IMG/VR virus record: IMGVR_UViG_3300037297_000078
Span: 56,531-120,530 of that record
Length of the DNA stretch: 64,000 nucleotides
Origin: a virus
Direction: 5' to 3' (one strand)
In this document: positions 47,711 to 55,542 of the stretch, one piece after another
How the letters are laid out: each line of letters opens with the position of its first letter
How positions within the stretch are numbered: the first letter of the stretch is position 1
Notes under the pieces: generated by a model
What the model saw: only the letters and a program-made list of their open reading frames with translations
Databases searched by the model: none
What the model was told of the DNA's origin: nothing
Program-made: the position numbers and the translations under genes

Positions 47711-48250
47711 ATGACAATAATTGCCACATATAAAGACCTAAAAACAAAAACCTATTGGATAGGTTCTGATTCTGTTGGAACAAACTTTTCCACTAAACAA
47801 GACTACGGTTCTAAACTAATAAAGAAGAGTAATTATACAATTGGATATGCAGGTTCATATAGAATTGGCAATATATTGGAAGAACTAGATCTTCTACCAA
47901 AAAAGATAATATCTACTGAAGATCTAAAAGATATTAGAGATTTACTTCAATTAGAACTAGAAGAGAGAAATGTTTCATATGGAATAAGTGAAGGACAAGA
48001 ATCTTTTACTCTTTTATTAATTTGTCCTCTTGGTATATTTGAAATATCAGATTCTCTATACTTAATTAACTGTAAAGATAATTTTAGTACAGCGGGACAA
48101 GGCGGTGAAGTTGCTCTAGGAGCACTTTTTGTTTTAGCTAAAGAAAAAACCGAAGGACGTCAGGCAATTACAATGGCAATAAAATCAGCTATTAAATATT
48201 GTACTCAATGTGGAGGAAAGATCTATATCCACTCAGTAAAATATAAATAA
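47711..48250 (+). CDS. Proteasome/HslV-like Ntn-hydrolase
   Basis: 179 residues. After Met removal the chain would begin Thr (TIIATYKD), as in HslV. GSDSVGT, GSKLIKKSNYTIGYAGSYR and FSTAGQGGEVALGALFVL correspond to the HslV core. Likely an N-terminal-nucleophile peptidase or derivative. No partner ATPase is seen nearby. Confidence 0.72.
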   Translation: MTIIATYKDLKTKTYWIGSDSVGTNFSTKQDYGSKLIKKSNYTIGYAGSYRIGNILEELDLLPKKIISTEDLKDIRDLLQLELEERNVSYGISEGQESFTLLLICPLGIFEISDSLYLINCKDNFSTAGQGGEVALGALFVLAKEKTEGRQAITMAIKSAIKYCTQCGGKIYIHSVKYK

Positions 48251-48268
48251 GAAGAATAAGGAAAGAAA

Positions 48269-48673
48269 ATGTGTTTATTAATTAGCTCAGATCAAGAACA
48301 AAACGAAAGAGATCTTAAGAAATGGTTCGAATCTCGTAAAAAATCTGCTTATGTTTATAAACTTCTTTATAACCGACCAAATGAGAATTATTGGAGATCC
48401 CCATATCATTCTGAATTCATTTGGAATTTTAAGGAACAAAAAGTATTTCAAGTAGATAGACCTTTAAAACCAACTAAAGACGAATTAGATTATGGGGCAA
48501 TCGATAAAGGGCTTCATGTCTATATTTCTCCCAGAGAAGCGAAGAAAAATAAATATCCTGATGAGATAATTATAAAACTTAAAGTACTTAAAGAAAACAT
48601 TGTTGCAATAGACAACAATTCTAAACAAGCTGTTTGTACTAAATTGGAATTTGTTAAAGTTTTTGTAATTTAA
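48269..48673 (+). CDS. MCL family member 13 (subfamily B)
   Basis: 134 residues (MCLLISSDQEQN). Blocks: WFESRKKSAYVYK, YWRSPYHSEFIWNF, PTKDE, GLHVYISPREAK, LKVLKENIVAIDN, AVCTKLEFVKV. WFG is WFE and FYRS is YWRS. Confidence 0.8.
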   Translation: MCLLISSDQEQNERDLKKWFESRKKSAYVYKLLYNRPNENYWRSPYHSEFIWNFKEQKVFQVDRPLKPTKDELDYGAIDKGLHVYISPREAKKNKYPDEIIIKLKVLKENIVAIDNNSKQAVCTKLEFVKVFVI

Positions 48674-48735
48674 ATAAAGAGTATACTTTCTTTATAAAAC
48701 TGATAATATTAATATTAGATTTATAAGGAGGTCAA

Positions 48736-48993
48736 ATGAATCAAGAAAACAAAACAATCTTCAATTCAAAAAAATTTGCTGCATTTTTTGTCAGCATTGG
48801 AGTTCTTGCAGGTATTTTAATCACAGCTCTTGTTACTCAATCATTTACATGGCCAATGGTTATGTTTATGAGTGCGGGAATGCTTGCCCTAGCTTTCTTA
48901 TGTATCTCTTATGTTTCTACACAAGGAACATTAGATAAGTTTGTAGAGCTAATGAAAGGGATTTCGGGAAATGTTAAAGACCATTTGGAATAA
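48736..48993 (+). CDS. Small membrane protein, possible holin
   Basis: 85 residues with two membrane helices (FAAFFVSIGVLAGILITALV; MVMFMSAGMLALAFLCISYV) and charged ends. Size and topology fit a class II holin, but this is only topology. Overlaps the next gene by 23 bases. Confidence 0.6.
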   Translation: MNQENKTIFNSKKFAAFFVSIGVLAGILITALVTQSFTWPMVMFMSAGMLALAFLCISYVSTQGTLDKFVELMKGISGNVKDHLE

Positions 48994-49354
48994 ATTTAAA
49001 AGTCTCAAATGGTGGCAAAAAATTCTTGCTTTTATTCCATTTTTATTAGCAATTATAGTAGCTTATCTACTTCTATTTACAAATAGAGATAGCTTAAATA
49101 GAAAGCTACTTGAGCTAAATGAAAATAGAGTAGACAAAGATGTTAAAGACTTTAATTCTTCAGAAGAAGAAAGAATAAAACAAATAGAAGAATTAGAAAA
49201 CGAACGAGAAAAGGTTCTGAGAGAACGAAAAACTATAGAAAAAAGAATTACTGAGAAAGAAGAAAAAGCCAATGAACTCTTTGAAAAAATTGATAGTACC
49301 AATCCTAATGTTAACGATATCAACAATCTCTTCGACCAGCTTCGCCGAAAATAA
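48971..49354 (+). CDS. Membrane protein with coiled coil, spanin-like
   Basis: 127 residues. A membrane helix (ILAFIPFLLAIIVAYLLLF) then a long coiled coil (EEERIKQIEELENEREKV). Resembles an inner-membrane spanin. The next gene starts inside its last third. Confidence 0.6.
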   Translation: MLKTIWNKFKSLKWWQKILAFIPFLLAIIVAYLLLFTNRDSLNRKLLELNENRVDKDVKDFNSSEEERIKQIEELENEREKVLRERKTIEKRITEKEEKANELFEKIDSTNPNVNDINNLFDQLRRK

Positions 49355-49793
49355 TATTGAGCTTCCTCAACAATATATTTTAAATATTCAGCCAAGCGGG
49401 AATTATAAGATTGAGAAATCTAAGTTCCTAAAAGAAGAATATATTGTTGCCTTTTCTCCTCAAGGTGCTGTTAATATTGCAAAAATTTATCAGCAATATA
49501 TAAATCTCTTAGAGCAAAAAGAAGAGTTTAATAATCTAATTACAAATTATAAATCAGAAGTTGAAATTTTAAATAGAGAAATTAGTGTATTTAGGCTTTC
49601 TAATACTAGCTGTAAGATTATTCTAAATAAAGTACAAGAAGATAGAAAAGAAATTTATGATCTATACAAAGAAGAACTAGAAGAAAAAAGCAAAGAAGAA
49701 AGACGAAAAAAGATTAAATTGATTCTTTTTACTAGTGGAGGAGTTTTAGCCGGAGCTGGAATCGGAATGCTATTAGGAGTTTTTCTAATATAA
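49272..49793 (+). CDS. Exported coiled-coil protein with C-terminal membrane helix
   Basis: 173 residues. Cleavable signal peptide (STSFA|EN), coiled coil, and a C-terminal Gly-rich helix (LFTSGGVLAGAGIGMLLGVF). Starts 83 bases inside the preceding gene. Together the three genes could be a lysis or envelope set, although no lipobox and no endolysin is seen. Confidence 0.6.
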   Translation: MNSLKKLIVPILMLTISTISSTSFAENNIELPQQYILNIQPSGNYKIEKSKFLKEEYIVAFSPQGAVNIAKIYQQYINLLEQKEEFNNLITNYKSEVEILNREISVFRLSNTSCKIILNKVQEDRKEIYDLYKEELEEKSKEERRKKIKLILFTSGGVLAGAGIGMLLGVFLI

Positions 49794-49809
49794 ATTAAAG
49801 GAAAAAGAA

Positions 49810-50235
49810 ATGTGTTTGATAATTTCATATAATCAAGAAGAAAACGAAAAAGATCTAAAGAGATGGCTTGGACGAAGACGAAAATTCGCTTATGTTTATA
49901 AAATCTTACGTAAATATGACGATGAAAACTTCTATAGATCTGAAAATTTTCATGATTTTATTTGGAACTTCTCTAAACAAAAAATTTATCAAGTGAATCG
50001 GCTCTCTGAACCCACTCATTTTGAACTGACATTTAGAGAAATAAATCAAGGTCTTCATGTCTATACTAATCTAGAAATAGCTCAACGCTACTATTGTACT
50101 AATCGAGTAGTTGTAAAATTTCGGGTCTTAAAAGAAGATATAATTGCAGTCCAAAATGGATGTTACTGGAAAAGTAATAATTTCACAGAACTAGTTTGTA
50201 AAAGACTAGAATTTATTAAGGTTATAGAAGAGTGA
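49810..50235 (+). CDS. MCL family member 14 (subfamily B)
   Basis: 141 residues (MCLIISYNQEEN). Blocks: WLGRRRKFAYVYK, FYRSENFHDFIWNF, PTHFE, GLHVYTNLEIAQ, FRVLKEDIIAVQN, LVCKRLEFIKV. Its last 33 residues are the closest match to the remnant at 61131. Confidence 0.8.
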   Translation: MCLIISYNQEENEKDLKRWLGRRRKFAYVYKILRKYDDENFYRSENFHDFIWNFSKQKIYQVNRLSEPTHFELTFREINQGLHVYTNLEIAQRYYCTNRVVVKFRVLKEDIIAVQNGCYWKSNNFTELVCKRLEFIKVIEE

Positions 50236-50369
50236 CAATAGGCTTAATTTTTATTCTTATTGTAAGTTTTTTATTATATAAAACATTGAATCTAAAGAAA
50301 GAAAGAAAAAATGTTTGTCGAAAGACTCCGACCAAAGAAGAGAAGGGCTCAAACCTACCTAGCAAATAG
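50232..50369 (+). CDS. Possible small membrane protein, GTG start
   Basis: 45 residues: TIGLIFILIVSFLLYKTLNL then a Lys/Arg tail. It would start inside the MCL 14 stop and overlap the next gene; no good ribosome site. Confidence 0.3.
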   Translation: MTIGLIFILIVSFLLYKTLNLKKERKNVCRKTPTKEEKGSNLPSK

Positions 50370-51306
50370 ATTATTTAAAACAGAAGGTTTTGTAGTTGGC
50401 CTTTCAGGACCAAATCCCATAAAAGCAGTAGAACAATATAAAGGAAAAGAAATAGGATCAGAATATCTTTTGTTCGAGGAAGATCCATTTACTTTTAATG
50501 TCGCCGCACATAAACTTGGAAGTAATGTAAGATATAATATCCCTACTGAAGCAGTAACCTCTATGCGAAAAAATAATAGGAATATTAATTCTTACAATCC
50601 AGCTGAAATACTAGTCTTGTATAAATATATTATTAGTCAAATAGACAAATCATTAGAAGAAGTCTTAAAAGAAATAAATATCTCAGAACCAACTTACCAA
50701 AGATATAAACATTCCTTTGACTGGCAACATTTATTTGGTTTTCATACAACACTTCTTATAGAAAATAATATTTCCGTAAAGTATGGAGATATTAAATATT
50801 TGCCAAGATTTAAGAATGTTTTACATTATACAGTTGGATTAGATTTAGATTTTTGTAAATCATTAGATAATGAAATACAAAAGATAACTATAAAAAGCAT
50901 AAATGCTTTATTAAAAAATACTAGATTTAAGAAAGTTTGGGTTCGTACGACCAATTCTTTAGTAGTTAATCATAACAAAGAAGAAACAGAAAGGAGAATA
51001 GATGAAATAAAAAGGTCGGTTTTGGAAAATAATATTAAGCTTGAAAAAGAAGACATTATAACTTATAGAGATACAAGACCAATGCTAACATGGCAAATGG
51101 TCCTAACAAAAGGAGAGAATGAAATGAAGACAACTAACCAAGCAACAACTGTCCGAGTACTTCCTTTGGCGACCCAAGATATGATCGCCGATCTTGTTCG
51201 TCTGGGCTATGGAACAGATGACCTTGCCAGAGCCTTCAGGGTTCGTCCTATGGCAATTGCAGGAGTTAAGGCTGCTATCACCCGGCAGAGGAACAAGAGG
51301 GGTTAA
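50311..51306 (+). CDS. Two-part protein with HTH-like C-terminus and internal start
   Basis: 331 residues. Residues 1-270 are AT-rich in codon choice and unassigned (GFVVGLSGPNPIKAVEQY, YLPRFKNVLHYTVGLDL). At 51124 an ATG with GGAGAGAATGAA in frame begins a 60-residue C-terminal segment (MIADLVRLGYGTDDLARAF; RPMAIAGVKAAI) that looks like a helix-turn-helix and is richer in G and C. The C-terminal part may be a separate product or a fused gene. Confidence 0.6.
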   Translation: MFVERLRPKKRRAQTYLANRLFKTEGFVVGLSGPNPIKAVEQYKGKEIGSEYLLFEEDPFTFNVAAHKLGSNVRYNIPTEAVTSMRKNNRNINSYNPAEILVLYKYIISQIDKSLEEVLKEINISEPTYQRYKHSFDWQHLFGFHTTLLIENNISVKYGDIKYLPRFKNVLHYTVGLDLDFCKSLDNEIQKITIKSINALLKNTRFKKVWVRTTNSLVVNHNKEETERRIDEIKRSVLENNIKLEKEDIITYRDTRPMLTWQMVLTKGENEMKTTNQATTVRVLPLATQDMIADLVRLGYGTDDLARAFRVRPMAIAGVKAAITRQRNKRG

Positions 51307-51336
51307 AACGCATTCTGAGCATTCTGAGAGGATCTA

Positions 51337-51507
51337 ATGTTAAGGATCATAAATTATAGATGTCCAAAGTGTAATTATGAAGAAGAAGAACTTCAAGAAG
51401 AAGCTTCAAAAGAGAAAAAGTTCTGTCCTAATTGTAAAACTAAACTAATAGAATTTAATTTTAAAAATAATACACAAAGAGTCTATATTTGTGATCCTCA
51501 ACATTAG
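51337..51507 (+). CDS. Small zinc-ribbon protein
   Basis: 56 residues: CPKCNYEEEE and FCPNCKTKL, a zinc ribbon, then a short beta tail. GAGAGGATCTA precedes the ATG. Just before, CATTCTGAG is repeated twice directly (51311-51328). Confidence 0.55.
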   Translation: MLRIINYRCPKCNYEEEELQEEASKEKKFCPNCKTKLIEFNFKNNTQRVYICDPQH

Positions 51508-51540
51508 TATCCCAAGAAAAAATCTAGAAAGTTAAAAAAT

Positions 51541-51957
51541 ATGTGTTTATATATCAAACAAGATCAAAAAGAAAACAACAAAGATCTCAAAAAATGGTTC
51601 GGGCGAAGAACTAAATTCGCATACGTTTATAAAGTCTTAGGGAAAAAACAAGACGAAAGTTTTTATAGATCTATTCATTTCCCAAACTTTATTTGGGACT
51701 TTAATAAACAGAAAATATTTAAAGTCAATAGATCTTCTAAACCCACTAAAGAAGAACTAAAATGGAAGGGACTTCATGTTTTTACTTCTTTTAGAGTTGC
51801 CAAAATTTTTACAGATTATATGAGAGGTGAAGAAATTGCAAAATTCAAGGTTTCTGATGAAGATATTGTTGCTGTTGAGAATAAGCTCTATCATCAGTTT
51901 AGTTCTGAAGAACTAGTTTGTACTAGATTAGAATTTGTTGAAATAGTAAAAAATTAA
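51541..51957 (+). CDS. MCL family member 15 (subfamily B)
   Basis: 138 residues (MCLYIKQDQKEN). Blocks: WFGRRTKFAYVYK, FYRSIHFPNFIWDF, PTKEE, GLHVFTSFRVAK, FKVSDEDIVAVEN, LVCTRLEFVEI. Shortened between PTKEE and GLH. Ends one base before the nicotinamidase gene. Confidence 0.8.
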   Translation: MCLYIKQDQKENNKDLKKWFGRRTKFAYVYKVLGKKQDESFYRSIHFPNFIWDFNKQKIFKVNRSSKPTKEELKWKGLHVFTSFRVAKIFTDYMRGEEIAKFKVSDEDIVAVENKLYHQFSSEELVCTRLEFVEIVKN

Positions 51958-51958
51958 G

Positions 51959-52888
51959 ATGCCCTATAAATATAATTTAGAATCATGTCCTAAGTCATCT
52001 ACTTGGCTTTCAAATGGTGGAAGATGTGGTTGGGCTCATGAGTGTTCATATTGTTCTGAAGATCCAGACAACAAAAACAAAAACAAAGAAAAAACAATGG
52101 AAAAGATTCATCTATTATTAATTGATCCACAAAGAGATTTTTGTGATCCAACCGGAAGTCTTTATGTTGGCGGCGCGGATGAAGATATGAAAAGACTTTC
52201 TGAAATGATTAAAAGAATGGGAAAAGATCTTTCAGATATCTCTGTTACTCTAGACCAACACCATAAAATGGATATAAGTCATCCTATCTGGTGGAAAAAT
52301 TCTGAAGGAAAAAATCCAGATCCTTCTACTATTATTACTTCTTCAAACATAGAAGAAGGAATTTGGACTCCTACAATATCCTCTTTACGATCAATAATGC
52401 TTCAGTATGCAAAAGAACTAGAAAGAAAAGGTAGATACCCTCTTTGTATCTGGCCAGAACATTGCCTTCATGGAACTTCTGGAGCAACAATCACAGATTG
52501 CATAAACGAATCTTTAAATGAATGGATCTTAAAAACAAAGAATAACATAAACTTTATTAATAAAGGATTAAATCCTTTTGTTGAACACTATAGTGCCATA
52601 AAGGCAGAAGTAGAAGATCTATCTGATCCTACAACTCAACTAAATACAAGACTAATCCGAGCTTTAAAAGAAGCAGATTTAATTTTATTGGCAGGAGAAG
52701 CTCTTAGTCATTGTTTAGCAAACACTGTTCGAGATCTTTCTAATGAATTTACGAAGGATCATATCAAGAAAATAGTCCTACTCACAGATGCAAGCTCTTC
52801 TGTTGCTGGTTATGAAAGTCTTGGAGAAGATTTTATTGAAGAATTAACCGCAAAAGGGATGCAGCTAGCAAAAACAACTGACTTTTAA
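51959..52888 (+). CDS. pncA: Nicotinamidase-like hydrolase
   Basis: 309 residues. Isochorismatase-family core: LLLIDPQRDFCDPTGSLYVG (catalytic Asp), WPEHCLHGTSGATI (metal/substrate region) and LAGEALSHCLANTVRDL (nucleophile Cys). It converts nicotinamide to nicotinate. The first 46 residues form a Cys-bearing extension (CPKSSTWLSNGGRCG...), so ATG at 52097 (Met47) is an alternative start. Next to pncB. Confidence 0.83.
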   Translation: MPYKYNLESCPKSSTWLSNGGRCGWAHECSYCSEDPDNKNKNKEKTMEKIHLLLIDPQRDFCDPTGSLYVGGADEDMKRLSEMIKRMGKDLSDISVTLDQHHKMDISHPIWWKNSEGKNPDPSTIITSSNIEEGIWTPTISSLRSIMLQYAKELERKGRYPLCIWPEHCLHGTSGATITDCINESLNEWILKTKNNINFINKGLNPFVEHYSAIKAEVEDLSDPTTQLNTRLIRALKEADLILLAGEALSHCLANTVRDLSNEFTKDHIKKIVLLTDASSSVAGYESLGEDFIEELTAKGMQLAKTTDF

Positions 52889-52899
52889 AAGGTAATGAA

Positions 52900-54039
52900 A
52901 TGATTATTACATCTTTACTAGATAATGATCTATATAAATTTTTTATCCATTGGTATGCAATTAAATATGGAGAAAATGACATTGTAGAATTTAATTTTAT
53001 CAATAGAGGAAAAACTAAATTTACAAGTGAGATGTATACAGAAATAAAGCAAGAAATTCATGATTTTATTAAATTTATGAGATTAGACTCTTGTGAACTA
53101 TCTTATCTAAGATTTCTAAATCTTTTCCCAAGTCAATATTTAACCTATCTTAAATACTTTAACTTTAAAAATTCTTCTGTAGATATAAATATTACAAATA
53201 TTTCTGGAAATCTTTCTTTATCCATAAAAGGATATTGGCATGACTGTACTCTTCTAGAAGTTCCACTAATGGCAATCATATCAGAAGTTTACAATAAACA
53301 TAATTCTACAGAAAGTTTAGATAAGGTTTTAATAAAGGCTAGTAGAAAAGCACTAAATAAAAAAGTTTTTCTTGAAAATTCAATTTCTTTTTCTGAGTTT
53401 GGCACGAGACGCCGATATTCGAAAGAAGTACAAAAACAAATTAACCAAATTTATAATTGTCCAACAAGTAATCTTTTAATGGGAATGACCTTTAATAAAC
53501 CCATTGTAGGAACTCAGCCTCATGAACTATATATGTACGAGGCGGCTAAAAATGGATATAAGAAAGCATATAATATTGCAATTGATAGATGGAAAGAAAC
53601 CTTCAAACATAGTAATACAATCTTGACAGATACTTTCTCTTCAGCTTCTTTCTTTCGTATGTCTAAAAATGATCCTATTTTAGGAGAAAATCTTTCATTT
53701 AGACAAGACTCTGGATCTCCTTTCGAATATATAGATCTAGTTACTAATACTTTTAATAAGAAACCCGTAGAAATTATTTTTTCAGACGCGCTAAATATAA
53801 ATAAAATTAGTAAAATTCTAGGTTATCTAAAAGACAAGCCTTGGATTACACCAAAGTTTGGAATTGGCACTAACCTTACTAACGATATTGAAGGAGTAGA
53901 ACCTCTTAATATTGTAATTAAATTAACCAAAGTTAATAACAAAAAGACTATAAAAATTTCAGATTCATCAGGAAAATATCTTGGCCCAAGTGAAGAAATT
54001 AATAAATGTTTAAAAGAACTAAATATTAGACTTCCTTAA
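52900..54039 (+). CDS. pncB: Nicotinate phosphoribosyltransferase
   Basis: 379 residues. Family landmarks: LLDNDLYKFFIHWYAI, SFSEFGTRRRYSKEV, GTQPHELYMYEA, FRQDSGSPFEY, IIFSDALNIN and FGIGTNLTND. It makes nicotinate mononucleotide from nicotinate and PRPP. With pncA it gives a two-step salvage to NAMN; the remaining steps to NAD would use host enzymes. Confidence 0.85.
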   Translation: MIITSLLDNDLYKFFIHWYAIKYGENDIVEFNFINRGKTKFTSEMYTEIKQEIHDFIKFMRLDSCELSYLRFLNLFPSQYLTYLKYFNFKNSSVDINITNISGNLSLSIKGYWHDCTLLEVPLMAIISEVYNKHNSTESLDKVLIKASRKALNKKVFLENSISFSEFGTRRRYSKEVQKQINQIYNCPTSNLLMGMTFNKPIVGTQPHELYMYEAAKNGYKKAYNIAIDRWKETFKHSNTILTDTFSSASFFRMSKNDPILGENLSFRQDSGSPFEYIDLVTNTFNKKPVEIIFSDALNINKISKILGYLKDKPWITPKFGIGTNLTNDIEGVEPLNIVIKLTKVNNKKTIKISDSSGKYLGPSEEINKCLKELNIRLP

Positions 54040-54054
54040 GAAAGAGAAAAAACA

Positions 54055-54465
54055 ATGTGTTTGCGTATTAAGCCAGATCAAATCCAAAACGAAAAAAATC
54101 TAAAGAAATGGTTCGGGTCTAGAAAAAAGTTCGCCTATGTCTATAAGATTTTGCGAAATTATTCAGGTGAGTCTTTTTATAGATCTATCTGGTTTCCTGA
54201 TTATTTTACTTGGCATTTTAAAGAACAGAAAATATATCAAGAAAACAGACCTAATACTCCTACTGAATATGAATTGAGTTTTAAAAAGATAAATAAAGGT
54301 CTTCATGTTTATACTTCTTTCAAAGAAGCCAAAAGACATCAAATATATTTTGGTGAGGCAATTGTGAAATTTCGCGCAAACAAAGAAGATATAGTTGCTG
54401 TAAATAATAGTCATCGTGAAGCTGTTTGTACTAAGCTAACCTTTGTCAAAATTATTGAAGATTAA
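54055..54465 (+). CDS. MCL family member 16 (subfamily B)
   Basis: 136 residues (MCLRIKPDQIQN). Blocks: WFGSRKKFAYVYK, FYRSIWFPDYFTWHF, PTEYE, GLHVYTSFKEAK, FRANKEDIVAVNN, AVCTKLTFVKI. WDF is WHF here; KFRV is KFRA. Confidence 0.8.
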   Translation: MCLRIKPDQIQNEKNLKKWFGSRKKFAYVYKILRNYSGESFYRSIWFPDYFTWHFKEQKIYQENRPNTPTEYELSFKKINKGLHVYTSFKEAKRHQIYFGEAIVKFRANKEDIVAVNNSHREAVCTKLTFVKIIED

Positions 54466-54475
54466 AGGAGCTAAT

Positions 54476-54670
54476 ATGGAAATTAATGGAACTTTAAAAC
54501 TAGAATATTGGATCATAAACAAGATCACAAATAAATATTACGAACGTAGAGAAGTTAAGCTTGATGAAGAATCTGTCTTAGCTGGTGTCCGAGATGAATT
54601 ATCAGTACCAATTAATTGTGATATGGAAAATGAATTTTATTTTGGCGATTTCAATATAATTATTGGTTAA
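54476..54670 (+). CDS. Small hypothetical protein
   Basis: 64 residues from the ATG at 54476 with AAAGGAG; a longer frame overlaps MCL 16 without support. Beta-rich (GTLKLEYWIINKIT; FYFGDFNIII). Not recognised. Single cargo between two MCL genes. Confidence 0.5.
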   Translation: MEINGTLKLEYWIINKITNKYYERREVKLDEESVLAGVRDELSVPINCDMENEFYFGDFNIIIG

Positions 54671-54693
54671 TAAGAAGAATAAAAGGAAATAAA

Positions 54694-55089
54694 ATGTGTT
54701 TAGATATCCATTATAGCCAAAAAGATAATAAAAAAGAACTTAAAACTTTTATCAAAAATCGAAAAGAGATCTTTGTTTATAAAATTCTTCAGAAATGGGA
54801 AGATGAAGATTTCTATAGATCTTGGATTCATTATTCTTTTACCTGGGACTTCGATAACCAGAAGACTTTTGAAGCAGACAGACCTAACCAACCAACTAAA
54901 GAAGAACTAGAATATGGTCAGATAGATATTGGAATTCATGTCTTTATTAATCTAGAAAAAGCTAAAAACTGGAGAGAAGAATCTGATAAAATTGTCAAGT
55001 TTCGAGTAAAAGCAGAAGACATAGTGGCCATAAACAACATTCACAAAGAAGCGGTTTGTAGAAGATTAGAATTCGTAAAAGTTGTCTAA
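54694..55089 (+). CDS. MCL family member 17 (subfamily A)
   Basis: 131 residues (MCLDIHYSQKDN). Blocks: FIKNRKEIFVYK, FYRSWIHYSFTWDF, PTKEE, GIHVFINLEKAK, FRVKAEDIVAINN, AVCRRLEFVKV. An A copy inside the B region. Block His in GIHVF. Confidence 0.8.
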   Translation: MCLDIHYSQKDNKKELKTFIKNRKEIFVYKILQKWEDEDFYRSWIHYSFTWDFDNQKTFEADRPNQPTKEELEYGQIDIGIHVFINLEKAKNWREESDKIVKFRVKAEDIVAINNIHKEAVCRRLEFVKVV

Positions 55090-55104
55090 GACAAGGAGAA
55101 ACTA

Positions 55105-55533
55105 ATGTGTTTAAAAATTAAATTAGATCAAAAACAAAATAAAAAAGATCTAAAGAAATGGTTTGGTAATAGGAAGAAGTTCGCTTATGTTTATAAAATC
55201 TTAGAGAAAGAGTGTTTAGGTCATTATATATCTGTATTTAGGCGTAATTTTGCTTGGGATTTTAACAAACAGAAAGTATATCAAGTGGATAGACCTTCTA
55301 AGCCAACTCAAATAGAATTAGAAAAGCAAGCAATAAATAAAGGCCTCCATGTCTATACTTCCTTAAAAGCAGCCAAAATATATAAAATTTGTGCTTGCGA
55401 TGTAATTGTAAAATTTCGGGTTAGAAGAGAAGATATTGTTGCTGTCGATAATAATAGAGTAAATAAAAAATATAATCTTACACAAGCTGTTTGTAGAAGA
55501 TTAGAATTCGTTAAAGTTTTAAAAGAAAACTAA
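55105..55533 (+). CDS. MCL family member 18 (subfamily B)
   Basis: 142 residues (MCLKIKLDQKQN). Blocks: WFGNRKKFAYVYK, FRRNFAWDF, PTQIE, GLHVYTSLKAAK, FRVRREDIVAVDN, AVCRRLEFVKV. FYRS is replaced by a divergent segment (HYISVFRRNF). Tandem with the previous copy. Confidence 0.8.
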   Translation: MCLKIKLDQKQNKKDLKKWFGNRKKFAYVYKILEKECLGHYISVFRRNFAWDFNKQKVYQVDRPSKPTQIELEKQAINKGLHVYTSLKAAKIYKICACDVIVKFRVRREDIVAVDNNRVNKKYNLTQAVCRRLEFVKVLKEN

Positions 55534-55542
55534 GGTGAAAAA

